Below are positions 45,256 through 57,806 of a stretch of 64,000 nucleotides of DNA, piece after piece. The stretch comes from Escarpia spicata (lineage: Eukaryota > Annelida > Polychaeta > Sabellida > Siboglinidae). The notes under the pieces were generated by a model. It was not told where the DNA came from. It worked only from the letters and a program-made list of their open reading frames with translations, and ran no database searches. The position numbers and the translations under genes are program-made. The DNA lies in NCBI GenBank assembly GCA_963995525.1, contig OZ023206.1, positions 1,922,001 to 1,986,000 on the forward strand, written 5' to 3'. Within the stretch, counting starts at the first letter, position 1. Every line of letters begins with the position of its first letter.

Positions 45256-47149
45256 GGACAAACAACTCACACAAAGTATTTGGGTCAGGCCACGGAAATA
45301 TTTCAATTTCAAATTCACCACATTCCTCTTGTCTCATTGTCATTATTTTAAGACATATTACTATATACTTATAATTTCAGGCTAACTGTAACCTCAGAAA
45401 CACATATATTTTCAATATTATAATTGGTTATCTTTAAATGGCATATATCTGTGGATGTTCAGACATCCTGTCCCTGATTTAATGCAAATTTCGTGACGCA
45501 CATCATGTTCAGATTTCCCTCAGCTTAGCCATATTAAACTAAAAATTGACTTTACTACCTTTGTACATTAGTGTATCCATAGTGTCTCACATGCAATGTG
45601 GTTTAATATTGATTCCATGTGTTTGTGTTAAGTTGTACTGTACATACAAGCATTGCATTATGTCTGTCACGTGCACAATTAGCCATGATGTCCGTCACGA
45701 AAGCTGTTGTGATCACTTCCATGTGCATATTTACATAAGCCTTCATACTTAGTGAGTGTACATTATCATTGCACGAGTTTTTCTAGCATCATAACGTACA
45801 GACATGATCAGTTCAGCTCAATGGTGCATACATATATGAACTGTGAAACAAAGGGTTTTTCTAATCCTTGTGGTAAATATGATTTTATTATTAATGTGTG
45901 GTAGATTCAAAATTATACATAAGTTGCACAGTGTCTACTATTTTCGTCTACAAAAACGCACATGTGTATCACAATTGTAGGTACTCATAGATGTTTTACC
46001 ATCGGCTGATATTGTCACGGACGTTCACCTCATGTCAGACATACTGTTTGATTACGAACTAACTAATGAACATTTATCTCTTAGGCCATGATGAATTCGT
46101 CTGCTTGTAAGATTTCATTATGATGACAAATTATTATATTGATTGTCACAACCGTTTTTGTTGAAAGTGAATGACGGACTCCATGTACACAATGTTGATG
46201 AATCCACAATATGCATATATATATTGTGTAGATAAACTCGTACCAAACAATTACTATGATTTTAAGAATACTACTTTATGTTTGATGTTTTTGTTATCAG
46301 TACTGGTATTAGAACACATTTTAATTTATTCACCAACATTTGGAATGGGAACATTTTCCGTGGCCTTTCCCATTTATTTTCCAACACAGACTGTAACACC
46401 TAGCAATCAGTCAAAAATGTATTTTCTATTGTTACTAATACATTTATATCATCTGACATAAATGTATAATACAATATATAGAAACAATGCGAATAAATAC
46501 ATAAACACACTTTTCTATGGACTAGGCTGCCAACTGTTGTTTGAACATTTCTTCCGTGGAATCACGCTCAGTCAAAATGGTTGTCCAACATTCACGTAGT
46601 GTGTCTGTTTTGTTAAGAAAATGGGACATTAAAAGACGTGCACTTGTATCCTAGTAGTAACAGCCACGTATGTAATGACCATTACATGTTACACTGGCAC
46701 ACGTTGTAGTATTTATCTATATGCAACATTATCTTTAGTTGTTCTGTTTTCCCTATGTCAAATGACACCTTAAAATGGACAGCGTATACGTCAACGAATA
46801 TACTCACACAAGCATTATACTATTACTTTTGTGTTGTGTGATTTTAACTTAACACTCTAGAATTTGGATGCTACAACTATGTTTTCGCATCATATCTGGT
46901 CACAATATGTCAGCGGAATACTTGCATAATTATGAGATGATATATCAAAACATGAATTTAAATTTACATAGGAACATAGAGACGAAATAGCCAAAAGATT
47001 AGTTATAATTTATTTAAATTTATATTATGTGTAGCAAGTCCACAACTATCACATAAATTAATCATATTAATCCCGCTTTCAGAGATATTAAAGTTTTGTT
47101 GTGTACTAATTGTAGCATTCATAATAATAATAAGACAAAACATGATTGG
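45256..47149. other. AT-rich intergenic DNA
   Basis: No gene recognised. Confidence 0.4.
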
Positions 47150-47590
47150 CACCAAGCAAGACAAACTAGAGATCAGGAAATGGGAGACACTGGTGCCATA
47201 CTGCTTATAGTACAGAACTAAGTGTACTAAGTATAAACTCGGGACACGCATCGATGTCTTTCGAAGATTTGTCGCAGCCTGATCCCTCACAGCTGACCAA
47301 CTACGGGTTGGTAGTGACACATCAAAGGAGAATTGTATCGGTCCCTAAGCCCCGGCGTTCCAAACCGGTGTGGTCATCCATACCACATAATATATAATCC
47401 TATTAATGTTGGCGCACATCAAGTCACAACCAGTATAGACAATTTACCTGCATTTATACCCTGGCAGACACAGACAGGCTAAATTGTGGCGTGAATTTCG
47501 ACTTTAATTAATCTTACATATTTATATCTAGTAAAGTATGGCATTAAAACTTTGGCTATATGTTATGTCACATGATAGATGAATTATAAT
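47150..47590. repeat. diverged tandem duplication, left copy
   Basis: Colinear with 47730-48175. Shared words run in order: GGGAGACACTGG, ACAGAGCTAA-like, CTCGGGA, CTCACAGCTGACC, ATTTACCTGC, CTTTAATTAATCTT and AAACTTTGGC.ATATGTTA. Offset is about 580 bp. Confidence 0.75.
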
Positions 47591-47729
47591 AATGCTGCTT
47601 TTGGAGCTTGGCACCATTCCTCGAAAAACAAAACGTAGAGAACCACTATGTGGTACATTAATTCCATGTGATTCATTTACTTTTCAAGTCTTGAAAATGG
47701 CCCAGTAACATTTAAGTTAATTTTTGCAA

Positions 47730-48175
47730 GACAAAAGAGAGAATCAGGTAGTGGGAGACACTGGAGTCGTGCTGCCTATGATACAGAGCTAACTGTACCA
47801 ATGATCGGCTCGGGATCTCGCATCGGTTGCTCCTAACAACACTACCCTGGAGAGTAGTGTCACAGCCCTATCTCTCACAGCTGACCCAACACCGTGTGGA
47901 AGTACTCTGCAGGGGAGAGAAATATCGGATCCCGGGCCGGCCAGCTTTCCCATAACTGGTTTGATATATCCCTATATATTGAGCACGTCAAGCTGCAATT
48001 AAAATATAACATTTACCTGCTTTTAAACCCTGCCAGACACAAACCGGCGGATTTGTGGTGTGAACTTCAACTTTAATTAATCTTGCATATCTACACCTAG
48101 TGAAGTTATTGATTCGTTAGAATGATACTAAAACTTTGGCCATATGTTACGTTACATGATATGATGCAGCAAACT
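47730..48175. repeat. diverged tandem duplication, right copy
   Basis: See the left copy. This one carries an insertion around 47885-47935 (a GC-rich GGATCCCGGGCCGGCC stretch) and ATTGATTCGTTAGAATG near 48105, neither of which is in the left copy. Confidence 0.75.
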
Positions 48176-48253
48176 TATGTATATGCGGCGTAAAGAATAT
48201 TACTAATCTATTATATGTTTCTGATCTATGCTCTATGACGGAAGTGAGCAATT

Positions 48254-48384
48254 CCAAGATGGCGGACAGAGTGCCAGCGCCGATTGATCGATTGTTTGTT
48301 TTAGATCAACAATGTTAAGACATTGTTATCATGCGTGCAACACATACCTGTATATAATCGCAATAACACGGAAATAGTATTACT
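48254..48384 (+). repeat. direct repeat upstream of the LINE (copy of its 3' end)
   Basis: CAAGATGGCGGACAG, GCGCCGATTGAT, ATTGTTATCATG and CGCAATAACA align in order with 51187-51314, about 75% by eye. Confidence 0.8.
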
Positions 48385-48413
48385 ATTACATATATTCTGA
48401 TTGATGCAGATTC

Positions 48414-49133
48414 ATGGATAGTCACGTTATTAAAATAGGTGTTGTCAGCAGTGAGCTGTTCCCCTCCAATTATTCAATCATCCAAAAAGACAGAGACTTT
48501 GATAACTCAAAAGGAGGAGTCCTAATAGCACTAAAGACTGACCTCATAGGAACACACAGAACAGACCTCGACAGCAAATGTGAAATTATCTGGGTCACCA
48601 TCAAAATACAAGGATCGAAAGATATCACAATAGGAGCATTCTACAGATCACCCCAATTTGGTAACACAAACGAATACATGCATGAACTACGAGAATCCAT
48701 TCACAAAATTAAACGCTCAAACAAAGAACATATATGGCTAGGCGGAGACTTTAACCTTCCCGACATAGATTGGGATCTACTCAGTGCAAAGCCAGGCGGA
48801 GCTGCTCCCGGTCTATCCAAGATTCTACTAAAAATTGCGAATGACTTTGGACTTGAACAAGTTGTACGCAAACCCACCAGAATAAACAACACTTTGGACT
48901 TGTGCGTCACAACTAACCCCACCCTTGTTGAAAGATCTATAGTAGTACCAGGAATAAGCGATCACGACGGCATCCCAGTAATCATAAACAGCTGTAAGCC
49001 AAGGGTCATCACGCAAAAACCACGCAAAATATACATGTACCACAAAGCTAACATGCAGGCCCTGAAAGAAGACCTGCTCAAATGGAGCAATGAGTTTGTA
49101 TCAAGGGATACATCCAAGAACACAGTTGATTAA
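48414..49133 (+). pseudogene. LINE endonuclease (APE) domain, C-terminal two thirds
   Basis: Exonuclease/endonuclease/phosphatase fold motifs: G-G-V-L-I-A-L at about residues 33-39, G-A-F-Y-R-S-P, G-G-D-F-N-L-P-D-I-D-W (catalytic Asp/Asn), N-N-T-L-D-L and the final S-D-H-D. These nick the target DNA to prime reverse transcription. The Glu-bearing N-terminal motif lies in the missing part. The frame stops at TAA (49131-49133) and continues in the same frame as the RT, so this is a point nonsense mutation rather than a natural end. Confidence 0.85.
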
Positions 49134-51106
49134 ATGTATACAGAGTTCCAAACTGTACTTGTCTCAATAATGAACGTTCACATACCAACAAAAATAATAT
49201 CAAAGCATAACCAAACACCCTGGATAAATAAACGAATCAAGCGACTACACAAACGTAAACAAAGGGCTTTCAACACTCACAGACTACTTGGAAATCAAGC
49301 CAGCTATGAATTTTTTTGTAAAGCACGTAAAACCACACACAGAGAGAGAAGAAATGCTCACAGAAGATATATATCATCCATTTGTTCCGATTCACCAAAA
49401 CGATTCTGGTCATATATCAAAAGCCTTAAATTTGATACAGTCGGAATACCAACCTTAATGAAAGACAACAGGGTAGAATCAGCTAACAGACTTAAAGCCG
49501 AAATCCTCAATAACCAATTTAAGTCAGTCTTTACAAATGAAAACACCAACCTACCACAAGAACCATATTCAAACATACCAGCTATGCCTGACATCACCAT
49601 CACAACAAAAGGGGTCACCAAATTACTTCATGACTTAAAAACAAACAAATCAACAGGACCTGACGAAGTGCCAGCCAGAATCTTACAACTTGCCGCAAAT
49701 GAATTAGCTCCAGCTCTCAGAGTAATCTTCCAAAAATCAATTATCACAGGAGAACTTCCCCACTCATGGTTACGTGCCAACATCACTCCAATCTTCAAGA
49801 AGGGAGACCGGTCCCTTCCGTCAAATTACCGTCTCATCTCCCTAACTTCAATATGTTGCAAACTCCTCGAACACATTATCTACTCTAGCATAATGGACCA
49901 TTTTGATCAATACACAGTCTTATCCGACAGACAACATGGCTTCCGCAGTAAACACTCCACAGAAACCCAATTAATACTCTCACCACACACGACCTAGCGA
50001 AATCCCTGAATAATAAATCCCAAGTGGACATGATAATAATGGACTTCTCAAAAGCATTCGACACCGTTCCCCACAACCGGCTCCTAAATAAATTAAAGAG
50101 ATATGGCATCCAAAACAAAACACACGCCTGGATCTCTAATTTTCTCAAGTGCCGTGAACAGAGAGTGGTGGTCGGTGGAGAACATTCCACCTGGACAAAT
50201 GTTACATCAGGTGTACCGCAAGGCACGGTATTGGGACCGCTTCTCTTCCTGATATACATCAATGATATACCTGACAAGATCCGCTCCACAGTCCGTCTTT
50301 TTGCAGATGACTGTGTCCTCTATAGAGAAATCAATAATCAGTCCGACTCACAAGAACTACAGAAAGACCTAAATGAGTTAGCAAAATGGGAACACGACTG
50401 GCAGATGCACTTTAACCCAAAAAAATGCTTTGTGATGAGACTAACCCATGCAAGAAACGTAAAACATTTTAATTATACTCTAGGAAACGCAACACTACAG
50501 GAAACCGACAGTCATCCCTATCTAGGAGTATGTATCACCAAATATCTCACCTGGAACAAACACATCCATCAGATTACAGCCTCAGCAAACCGTACCCTAG
50601 CATTTATCAGACGCAACCTCTACTCGTACCCCCAAAACATTAAAACAACTGCCTACACAACCCTTGTCCGACCACTCCTAGAATATTTAGCATCCGTGTG
50701 GGACCCCCACACCCAAGTCGTCATCAACAAAATAGAAATGGTCCAAAGACGGGCAGCTCGCTTCTGCCTTACCGACTATACATCCCGAGAAACTGGTTGC
50801 GTGTCACAAATGTTAACAAAAATAAACCTAGAACAACTAACAACCAGACGAACAAACAGACGCCTCGCCATATTGCACAAAGCCATTTATGGCCACCTAA
50901 CCTTGTCTGTTGAAAACCTCCTCCAGCCTGTACAACGCCTATCACGGCATCTAAATACCAAAGCATTCAACACTATCCACACCAGCAAGAACTGTTATAA
51001 ATTCTCCTATTTCCCCCGAACAATAAAAGATTGGAATTCTCTACCAGATGCAATAGTCAACATTACAGAGCCACAGAAATTCAGACAAGCATTAATACAC
51101 GACTAA
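49134..51106 (+). pseudogene. LINE reverse transcriptase with one frameshift
   Basis: The first part (49134-49997) holds the linker and RT motifs up to K-S-T-G-P-D-E-V-P-A-R, P-I-F-K-K-G-D and Q-H-G-F-R. A frameshift near 49975 moves the rest to another frame (to 51106). It continues I-I-M-D-F-S-K-A-F-D-T-V-P-H, S-G-V-P-Q-G-T-V-L-G-P-L-L-F, the catalytic L-F-A-D-D and Y-L-G-V, then the C-terminal R-A-A-R-F-C and W-N-S-L-P segments typical of CR1/Jockey-superfamily elements. All catalytic aspartates are present. Clade assignment within the superfamily would need a tree. Confidence 0.85.
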
Positions 51107-51186
51107 TAACCTAGCAAGCGCACCCAACCCTGACCGTATGACTCCTAAGGAGTGTTGGCCAGTACTCAACCAAGACCAAGGTGAAT

Positions 51187-51314
51187 CACAAGATGGCGCA
51201 CGCAATGTCGGCGCCGATTGATTGTCTGTGAGATCAACACTGTGAAGAAATTGTTATCATGTGTGCAATAAAAACGTGCATATATACGCAATAACATGAC
51301 AATAAACACTACAG
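51187..51314 (+). repeat. LINE 3' end, direct repeat of 48254-48384
   Basis: CAAGATGGCGCACGC through CAATAACATGACAATAAACAC. It follows the RT stop by about 80 bp. Confidence 0.8.
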
Positions 51315-51413
51315 ATAATAGGTTTTCGTGTACACATTATATGCTTGATCAAGTGCTTTAAATGCTACAACGATCCAGTGGCACCGTTTCAAACGTATCA
51401 TAACAACATTTCA

Positions 51414-51452
51414 ATTACAGTACAGTACAGTACAGTACAGTACAGTACAGTA
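51414..51452. repeat. (TACAG)n microsatellite
   Basis: About seven pentamer copies ending in TAGTAGTA. Confidence 0.9.
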
Positions 51453-53333
51453 GTAGTACAATAATGACGGTGAATTGGAAACGGGGAGTGTTGAAATGAG
51501 GACATGTTTTTAATTATAAATGATTACGTCTTAAGTAGCCACGGTTGGCTATGGCCAGTTTACTCCCCCGTGGTGCGTTTCGTTAATACATATTTCAACT
51601 ATTACATATAATTGTGTGGTAAGTAACGATACAATAAGATTTATTTCTAATACTTTGATAATTGCATAATAACCTAATTAATCGAACACGCGTATGTATA
51701 TGTGTATTGAGACTGGCAAGATGTTCAATAGACATCACAATATAGTGCGTGTGTATCAATATGTCTGGCTGTCTGAATGCACATGTGTTTCTGTCTGACT
51801 GTCTGTCTCTGCGTCTGAATAACTACGTGTCTGCTTTGTCCTTCAACTCGCGTGTGTTGATCTAATCATCACGACATCTATTAACCAACCTCCACAGTGC
51901 GTGGTTCTGCGCCAACCATCCGCGAAATGCAAACCCTGCTAGACGTCTGTTTTGTCCGACTATCTGGCGATGTTACAATACGCACGAATCCCAGTTTAAG
52001 TGGTACTGCTTCACCTGAAGAACGATTTTGCTTTGCACAAAGGTTGCAACTGCGCTACTTCCCCATTAGTACTGGCTAATGTTTAACACCGGTCGGTCAA
52101 CATACAACTATCACGCGTTTACAAATTGCCACGTGCATTGACAGAAGTGCCCGCTCGGCAGGGTTTGTTACGTAATAGAAGCTAAATTGGATAACTCCGT
52201 GTTGGCAAGCGATCATATCAGGGTTGTTGGACGCATTTACGCGATGCTTAATTAGAATGCTCACGGTAATTGAAACAACGAGCTGATCTGATGCATCGAA
52301 CCATGAGAAGTCCTTGTGCGAAACGTCGTTGACGTGTATTTGCAGGAGAATTGGCTTTATCTCTCCTGTCAAATACTGCACTCATCTAATAGAAGCATCA
52401 AAACTGAGCGCTTTTTGGCGTAGAGCTATACGACATTTGTTCAGCGCATGACAATTTTAGTTGCGGAAAAGCCGTATATTTCCTGAATATAATGTCAACA
52501 TTCACATGCTAATCAGGAGTGGCTGTATTTTAGTTACGTTAATAATTAATCCTATGTGACATGTGTATGTTCGTGCGTGTAACAGTGGTTGTCTCCATCC
52601 TTATAGTATGTTACGCTAAATTTAGATTTTGAGACCCCCACCCGTTTGTAATGCTTCATAACACTGACCTGCTTACCCCCTAAAAGGACATTATTGTTGA
52701 AAAGACACTAGGGCTATCTATCATGGTATATAAGAACTAGAATAAAGAATAAAGTACAAAAACAAATGATAATTTACTAGAATAAAGTACATGTTTAACT
52801 AACAATAAACAATGATACATCAATTGTTCAAGTTTAGACCTACTTTTAATAGGTGTGATTTCTGATAGGAGGAGCGACGCAGGCGACAGCTGCGCGAGTG
52901 GTCGTGTCAGACTGTCAAACGGAGCTCGAGTCCTTCTAAACCTATTTCGGTTTCTAAAATTGGGCAATCTCGTTCACCCTACTTTGCCTGTTTGTTTCGT
53001 AAGAGACAACACATGTGGTATACTTTATAACATGGACGTTTCATTATCTACTACCAGAACCGTTGGTCATGAAGTGAGAGATGTGAAAACATGATACAGA
53101 TTTCCATACAATGAAAATGTTCTTTCAATTGTCAAATGAACAACATATCGGATGTGTCCGAAAATTGAATTTAAAAAAAGCTAATTATTCATGTCGTTCT
53201 CAAAACCTACACTTTTATTGATAACAAAATGCGTCAATGGAAAATAAATATGCATGTTCCGAATTGTGTCCAAGCAAAGTTTAGATCCCACAAAGATGAA
53301 AGCGTCGCCTTTCTGCTAAGCACCAGTTTTGCA
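51453..53333. other. intergenic DNA
   Basis: No gene recognised. CTGTCTGTCTG-like runs occur at 51760-51820. Confidence 0.35.
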
Positions 53334-53372
53334 TCAGCTCCAGCAGTTACTTTAAGCAACTGCTGGAGCTGA
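53334..53372. repeat. perfect inverted repeat, 15-bp arms
   Basis: TCAGCTCCAGCAGTT, a 9-nt loop, then AACTGCTGGAGCTGA. As RNA it would form a stable hairpin; no wider pre-miRNA-like stem is visible beyond the 15 bp. Confidence 0.9.
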
Positions 53373-53857
53373 ACACGAATCAAAATTCCATCATGAAATC
53401 GTACATGGAAGTCAAATGCCTCACACTATTCTACTCACGGAGCGCAAGAAGCCTGCTTCTTTGTTAATAGAACACACATGAAAACAACCAAATGCACACA
53501 CCAATCTGAAACACATTCTATTAGCATTGTCAACAGTAATTGTCAAAGGGTTTGTGTCAACTCAAACACAATTTGTGGAATTGGTACTGTTCACCATCCA
53601 CCAGGGATACTAATTGCCCGTGACGCATCGCATAGAATTAGTTTGAGTTATGTTTTATAAATAAACTGAACCGGGATAAACCACGTGTTTGTGTATATGA
53701 ATGACTGTCCGTGTTCACAAGATATTATTCTTTGTTATTCAAGTTTAGACAACTACAGCATCCGTGACATTTTACATCATCGGAAATTAAAATGAAATTT
53801 ATTTTCCGATCGATGTGTTCGTTACGAATTTTGTTTGCTATAAGTTGGTCACAGGTA

Positions 53858-54200
53858 CGCACAGACACACACAGGCACGCGCAGGTACACGACAGCACCC
53901 GCAAGCACGTGCTGGCCCGCGCTGGCACGCATAGGTACGTACAGCCACGCACAGGCACGCACAGGCACGCACAGGCACGCACAGGCACGCACAGGCACGC
54001 ACAGGCACGCACAGGCACGCACAGGCACGCACAGGCACGCACAGGCACGCACAGGCACGCACAGGCACGCACAGGCACGCACAGGCACGCACAGGCACGC
54101 ACAGGCACGCACAGGCAGATACGCACAGGCACGCGCATGCACGCACAGACACATACAGATATGCAGAGACGCGCACTAATATGAGCAGACACGCGCAGAC
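53858..54200. repeat. (ACAGGCACGC)n decamer minisatellite
   Basis: Sixteen perfect copies at 53951-54110 with degenerate copies on both sides (ACAGACACAC, GCGCATGCACGC and similar). It produces long ORFs on both strands that have no coding meaning. Confidence 0.97.
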
Positions 54201-55067
54201 TCGTGCAAACAAGCACGCATTCGCGCGCCCACTCACAAACACACAAATATTGACATAATGTCATGAGCTTGGATATACAACATGAAGTAATTCGCAACAG
54301 TGACTTACCCAATACGTTTGTGACATTCGTAGACAACCGTCCGTATCCTCAGGATGTGCTTTCTGTACGATTCTCTGCGGAACAGTTGCGTAACAGCCTG
54401 CATTTTTTTGGTGTAACGGGTTATGTACCATTAAGTAGTGTTCAACGGCGGGAAATCCAAGTATAATCCACTAATTAAAACTTGGAAATACGACGAGGTT
54501 AATTTTATTCTCTTCGATACCAAATGGCGTTACATGTGCGCACGACACGTGAATCGTTTGCCCAGGTGTGTGATCGATTCTTTGTGAATAGCTTGTCTGT
54601 TGCTTTTGTCAGTAAGCAAAACCCTTCTATTGGCGGGGGAGGGGGCACAGTATGTTGCAATTCATGGACATACAAATTATTTGTAATGTTCCAATCTCTA
54701 CAATGTTGACTATGTCCAGAAGAACGAGCATTGTGGATTCCATAGCCGAAGTACGGTTGACGTAGAGTTCAGGTATCGGTGGTTGTGTGCCAAGGCACAG
54801 AAATATCGCTTCGAGATTCTTCGCATAGACAGGAACCGAGCATTTGATACATCAGACGAGACAAGCTGATGGAGATACTTCCAACCGTCAGTGAAGAGTT
54901 GGAAATTCGAATGATGAGACTTTTTTGTAAACAAATCACTCGCACCTTGCACGTCGTTCCGTGGCACAGAGTGTCCAAGCACAGTCTAGAGTTACGACAA
55001 TGATCGTCAGTTACATGTGATATTAATGACTACGTAATAAAGCGATTTGACCTCATGTGACTTTTTT
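54201..55067. other. intergenic DNA
   Basis: Short ORFs only, none with a recognisable domain or good splice context. Confidence 0.35.
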
Positions 55068-55375
55068 GTGGAGCGCTGTGGACTATCTATGGAGAGAACT
55101 CTGTTTCGAATCCTGTGCCGCCGGGTCGAGCCTGGAAAAGTTCGTTCATTCTATGTTGCTCCAGTTCTCTCAGCTGTATGACTAATTCCCTGGGCATAGA
55201 CAGTGATGGATATTTGTGTACGAATACTCTTCGCGCATTAACTGCAGGGTGGCTGAATGCTTCCCAGAGAAGTATCGATGTTATTCGATTAAACAATACT
55301 GTCAGAAGTAAAGGATCAAGCGTGTTGAGCAGTCCAAAGGACTGGGTACTGCGATATATAAGTACTTACTTTCTT
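55068..55375 (+). mobile_element. tRNA-derived SINE, copy 2
   Basis: Aligns with the minus strand of 39436-39774 across its length: GAGCGCTGTGG, TTTCGAATCCTGTGCCGCCG (B box with first G changed), AAGTTCGTT.A.TCTA, AGACAGTG.TGGATAT, CTTCGCGCATTAA, TTGAGCAGTCC and TATATAAGTACTTAC. The A-box region is degraded and the 3' tail lacks the TACC repeats. Confidence 0.85.
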
Positions 55376-55399
55376 GGGCTCTTGAGATTCACGTATGTA

Positions 55400-57000
55400 C
55401 ATGTGTTTAACAAGATTTAACAAGATTTAACAAGATTGCCATCCAGAGAATTAACTCTAGATGGCAGGTGGACAAGGAAGCCCTTTGGCTTATCGAGAGT
55501 CCAACCCTTTTATCTACATATATCCAGCCCTTCTGAGGTATGTGTCGATTTTATTTTAAAACATATTCACACTACTAGCACCCACACAATCATCAAATAA
55601 TCTGTTCCATTCATTCACAGTCCTTTGTGAAAATGAGAACTTTCTTACGTCTAATCTACACTGCTCCTTTACTAATGTAACTTCATGTCCTCTAGTCTTT
55701 CTATCTTTCTTAACTGAAAAAAACATATTTCTATCAATATTTTCATAACCATTCAATATTTTAAACACTTCTATCTGATCTCCTCTCAATCTCCTGCTAT
55801 CTAGTGTTGTTAAACCACATTCTTTTAGGCGTTTTTCATAACTAAGATCCCTCAGATTTGGTATCGTTTTAGTCGCTCTCCTCTGTACTCTTTCTACCAT
55901 ATCTATGTCCTTCTTGCGGTATGGCCTCCACGCTTGTATACAATATTCTAAATGAGGCCTAACTATTGTTTTGTACAGTGGTATTATTAGTTCTTTTTCT
56001 TTATATGCTATATTTCGCCTATGGATTTGATTTCCTTTTGAAGTTGCAATTCCACACTGCTCTGAAACCTTCATGTCAGCACTAATTGTCAGCCCTAAGT
56101 CTTTTTCTTTTACAGTAGTACTTAGTACAGTTCCCCCCATTGTATATTCTACATATTCGTTCCCATGTCCTGTGTGAAGGCATTTGCATTTCCCAAAATT
56201 GAACAACATTTGCCACTTTTCAGACCATTTGATCAACCTGTCAAGATCATCTTGTAAATGCTGTATCACCATCACTTTTAATCCTTCTAAACACTTTTGT
56301 ATCATCTGCAAATTTCAAAACCTTGCTAGCTATATCATCGTCCAAATCGTTTATATATATTAAGAATAATATAGGTCCCAGTACTGATCCCTGTGGAACC
56401 CCACTCAAAACTGATTTCCAGTTTGAAGCCTCCCCATCAACAACTACCCGTTGTCTTCTGTCAATCAGCCATTTTTCTGTCCAGTTAATTATACCATTTC
56501 CTATGCCATGGGCCTTTAGTTTAAGCTGTAGTCTTTGATGTGGCACTTTGTCGAAAGCTTTTTGAAAATCTAAGTAGATGATATCTACTGGTGATCCATC
56601 ATCTACCCACTTAGTGATATCTTCCAAAAAACATAACATATTTGTTAAGCATGACCTCGCTTTTAGAAACCCATGTTGAGATGGGTTTATCAAGTTATGT
56701 TTAACAAGAAAATCCACCATGTGATCTTTAATTAATCTTTCTAATAATTTACAAATCACCGATGTTAAACTAACTGGTCTATAATTATTTGACTTGTTTC
56801 TCAAACCTTTTAAAAATAACGGTATAATGTTTGCTTCTTTCCATTCTAAAGGAACCACTCCCTCTTCTAATGACAAGTTGAAAGCTAATTTATGTTCATA
56901 GTTTCTCTTTGAATTTCTAATTTCAGCTGTAGCTTGGTTTAGTGCTTCTTTGTAAATGTTGTAGTCTTCGTCATTTCCAGTTGGCCTTACACGGAAGGTT
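55400..57000 (-). mobile_element. CR1-like LINE, internally deleted, same family as 1.2-2.2 kb
   Basis: The minus-strand RT spans 56876-56247 (N-N-Y-R-P-V-S-L-T-S, F-Q-K-A-F-D-K-V-P-H, G-V-P-Q-G-S-V-L-G-P, F-A-D-D). It then passes by one frameshift near 56270 to 56311-55556 (W-Q-M-L-F-N-F-G-K-C, Y-C-I-Q-A-W-R-P-Y, W-N-R-L-F-D). Upstream (56880-57000) the frame reads Y-K-E-A-L-N-Q-A-T-A-E-I-R, linker sequence that joins the RT directly, so the endonuclease and the region before RT motif 1 are missing. The 3' end has the tail repeat TTAACAAGAT x3 (plus-strand reading, 55408-55435). Confidence 0.88.
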
Positions 57001-57334
57001 TCATTATAATTATTATGCGCAATGATAAAATGTATTTGTGTTAAGTTATGTAACGTATCTGGATTATTTGAGGTTTACAGAAACATTATCTTTCTCATTC
57101 TTTGAAATTAAAATCGTCACAAAATCGCAGGTAAAAGCTATTGAGGGGGCCGCAATATAAATTTGCGTAATTTTGACAATGTTCCCTAATTTTTTTAGCG
57201 ATATACTTTTGATATGTTATCTAGGATATATGTTTGCTTTCCAAACTGTAAGATTTGCTTCAGTTGCAATTTGTTCCAACATGACCCTAGTTTGGTCACA
57301 AAGTCGTAAACTGTAACCACGCATATCGGTCGAT
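57001..57334. other. intergenic DNA
   Basis: Nothing recognised. Confidence 0.3.
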
Positions 57335-57420
57335 GAGTGTCCGTCATTCGTGACAACAATAGGCACCCATCAAGGTGACAGCCTCAGTCCAGTGCTGTTT
57401 ATAATCTACATCGAGGAGCG
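57335..57420 (+). pseudogene. small reverse-transcriptase fragment
   Basis: One frame reads T-H-Q-G-D-S-L-S-P-V-L-F-I-I-Y-I-E, the RT motif Q-G-D-x-L-S-P that precedes the catalytic YxDD. It differs from the Q-G-S/T-V-L-G-P version in the other LINEs here, so it comes from a different element. It ends abruptly in unrelated CAAAACACTA repeats. Confidence 0.65.
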
Positions 57421-57639
57421 TACCTTCAAAACACTACTGTTAAGTTCAAAACACTATCCCAACGTACTCTCAAGACATTACCCAGTGTCAAAACACTACT
57501 GTTATTATATTTTACCACCCATGTACACAAGGTACGTTTAGTAATTATCCTATACACTAAAGTCGAGTTCGTAATCGTTGGAACCAATTAGGCAACGGGA
57601 GTAAATAGTTAGTGCGAAATGTCATAACATATTAATGCA

Positions 57640-57790
57640 TAGACGCGGGAATGGGGCGGCAGGGGGCAGTTGCCCCTGGAATTTCTCAGGGGGGCAGACA
57701 TATACTTCTGACCCCCATTAAATGTGAACGTGAATGTTTGTTTTTGTGGCAAGCGTCAATGGCGGGTGGAAATGTAAATATTCTGCCCCC
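57640..57790 (-). repeat. dispersed GC-rich repeat R3, copy 2
   Basis: Reverse complement of 37574-37700 over about 130 bp. A C-run of about 21 (57786-57806) follows. Confidence 0.7.
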
Positions 57791-57806
57791 CCCCCCCCCC
57801 CCCCCC

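Larger units (their letters stand above)
48385..51314 (+). mobile_element. CR1/Jockey-type non-LTR retrotransposon, 5'-truncated, inactive
   Basis: The element contains an APE-type endonuclease segment, a complete-looking reverse transcriptase and a ~200-bp 3' UTR. It starts inside the endonuclease, so the promoter, any ORF1 and the N-terminal endonuclease residues are missing. It has no LTRs, integrase or protease. Confidence 0.85.

Noticed and set aside
48254..51314. LTR retrotransposon
   Set aside because: The enclosed protein has an APE endonuclease and LINE-type RT with no protease, RNase H/integrase order, primer-binding site or TG...CA repeat ends.
53725..54336. ORFs of 100-203 codons on both strands, including a cysteine-rich one
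   Set aside because: A 10-bp repeat cycles through frames and stays open on both strands; no start context, splice sites or domain.
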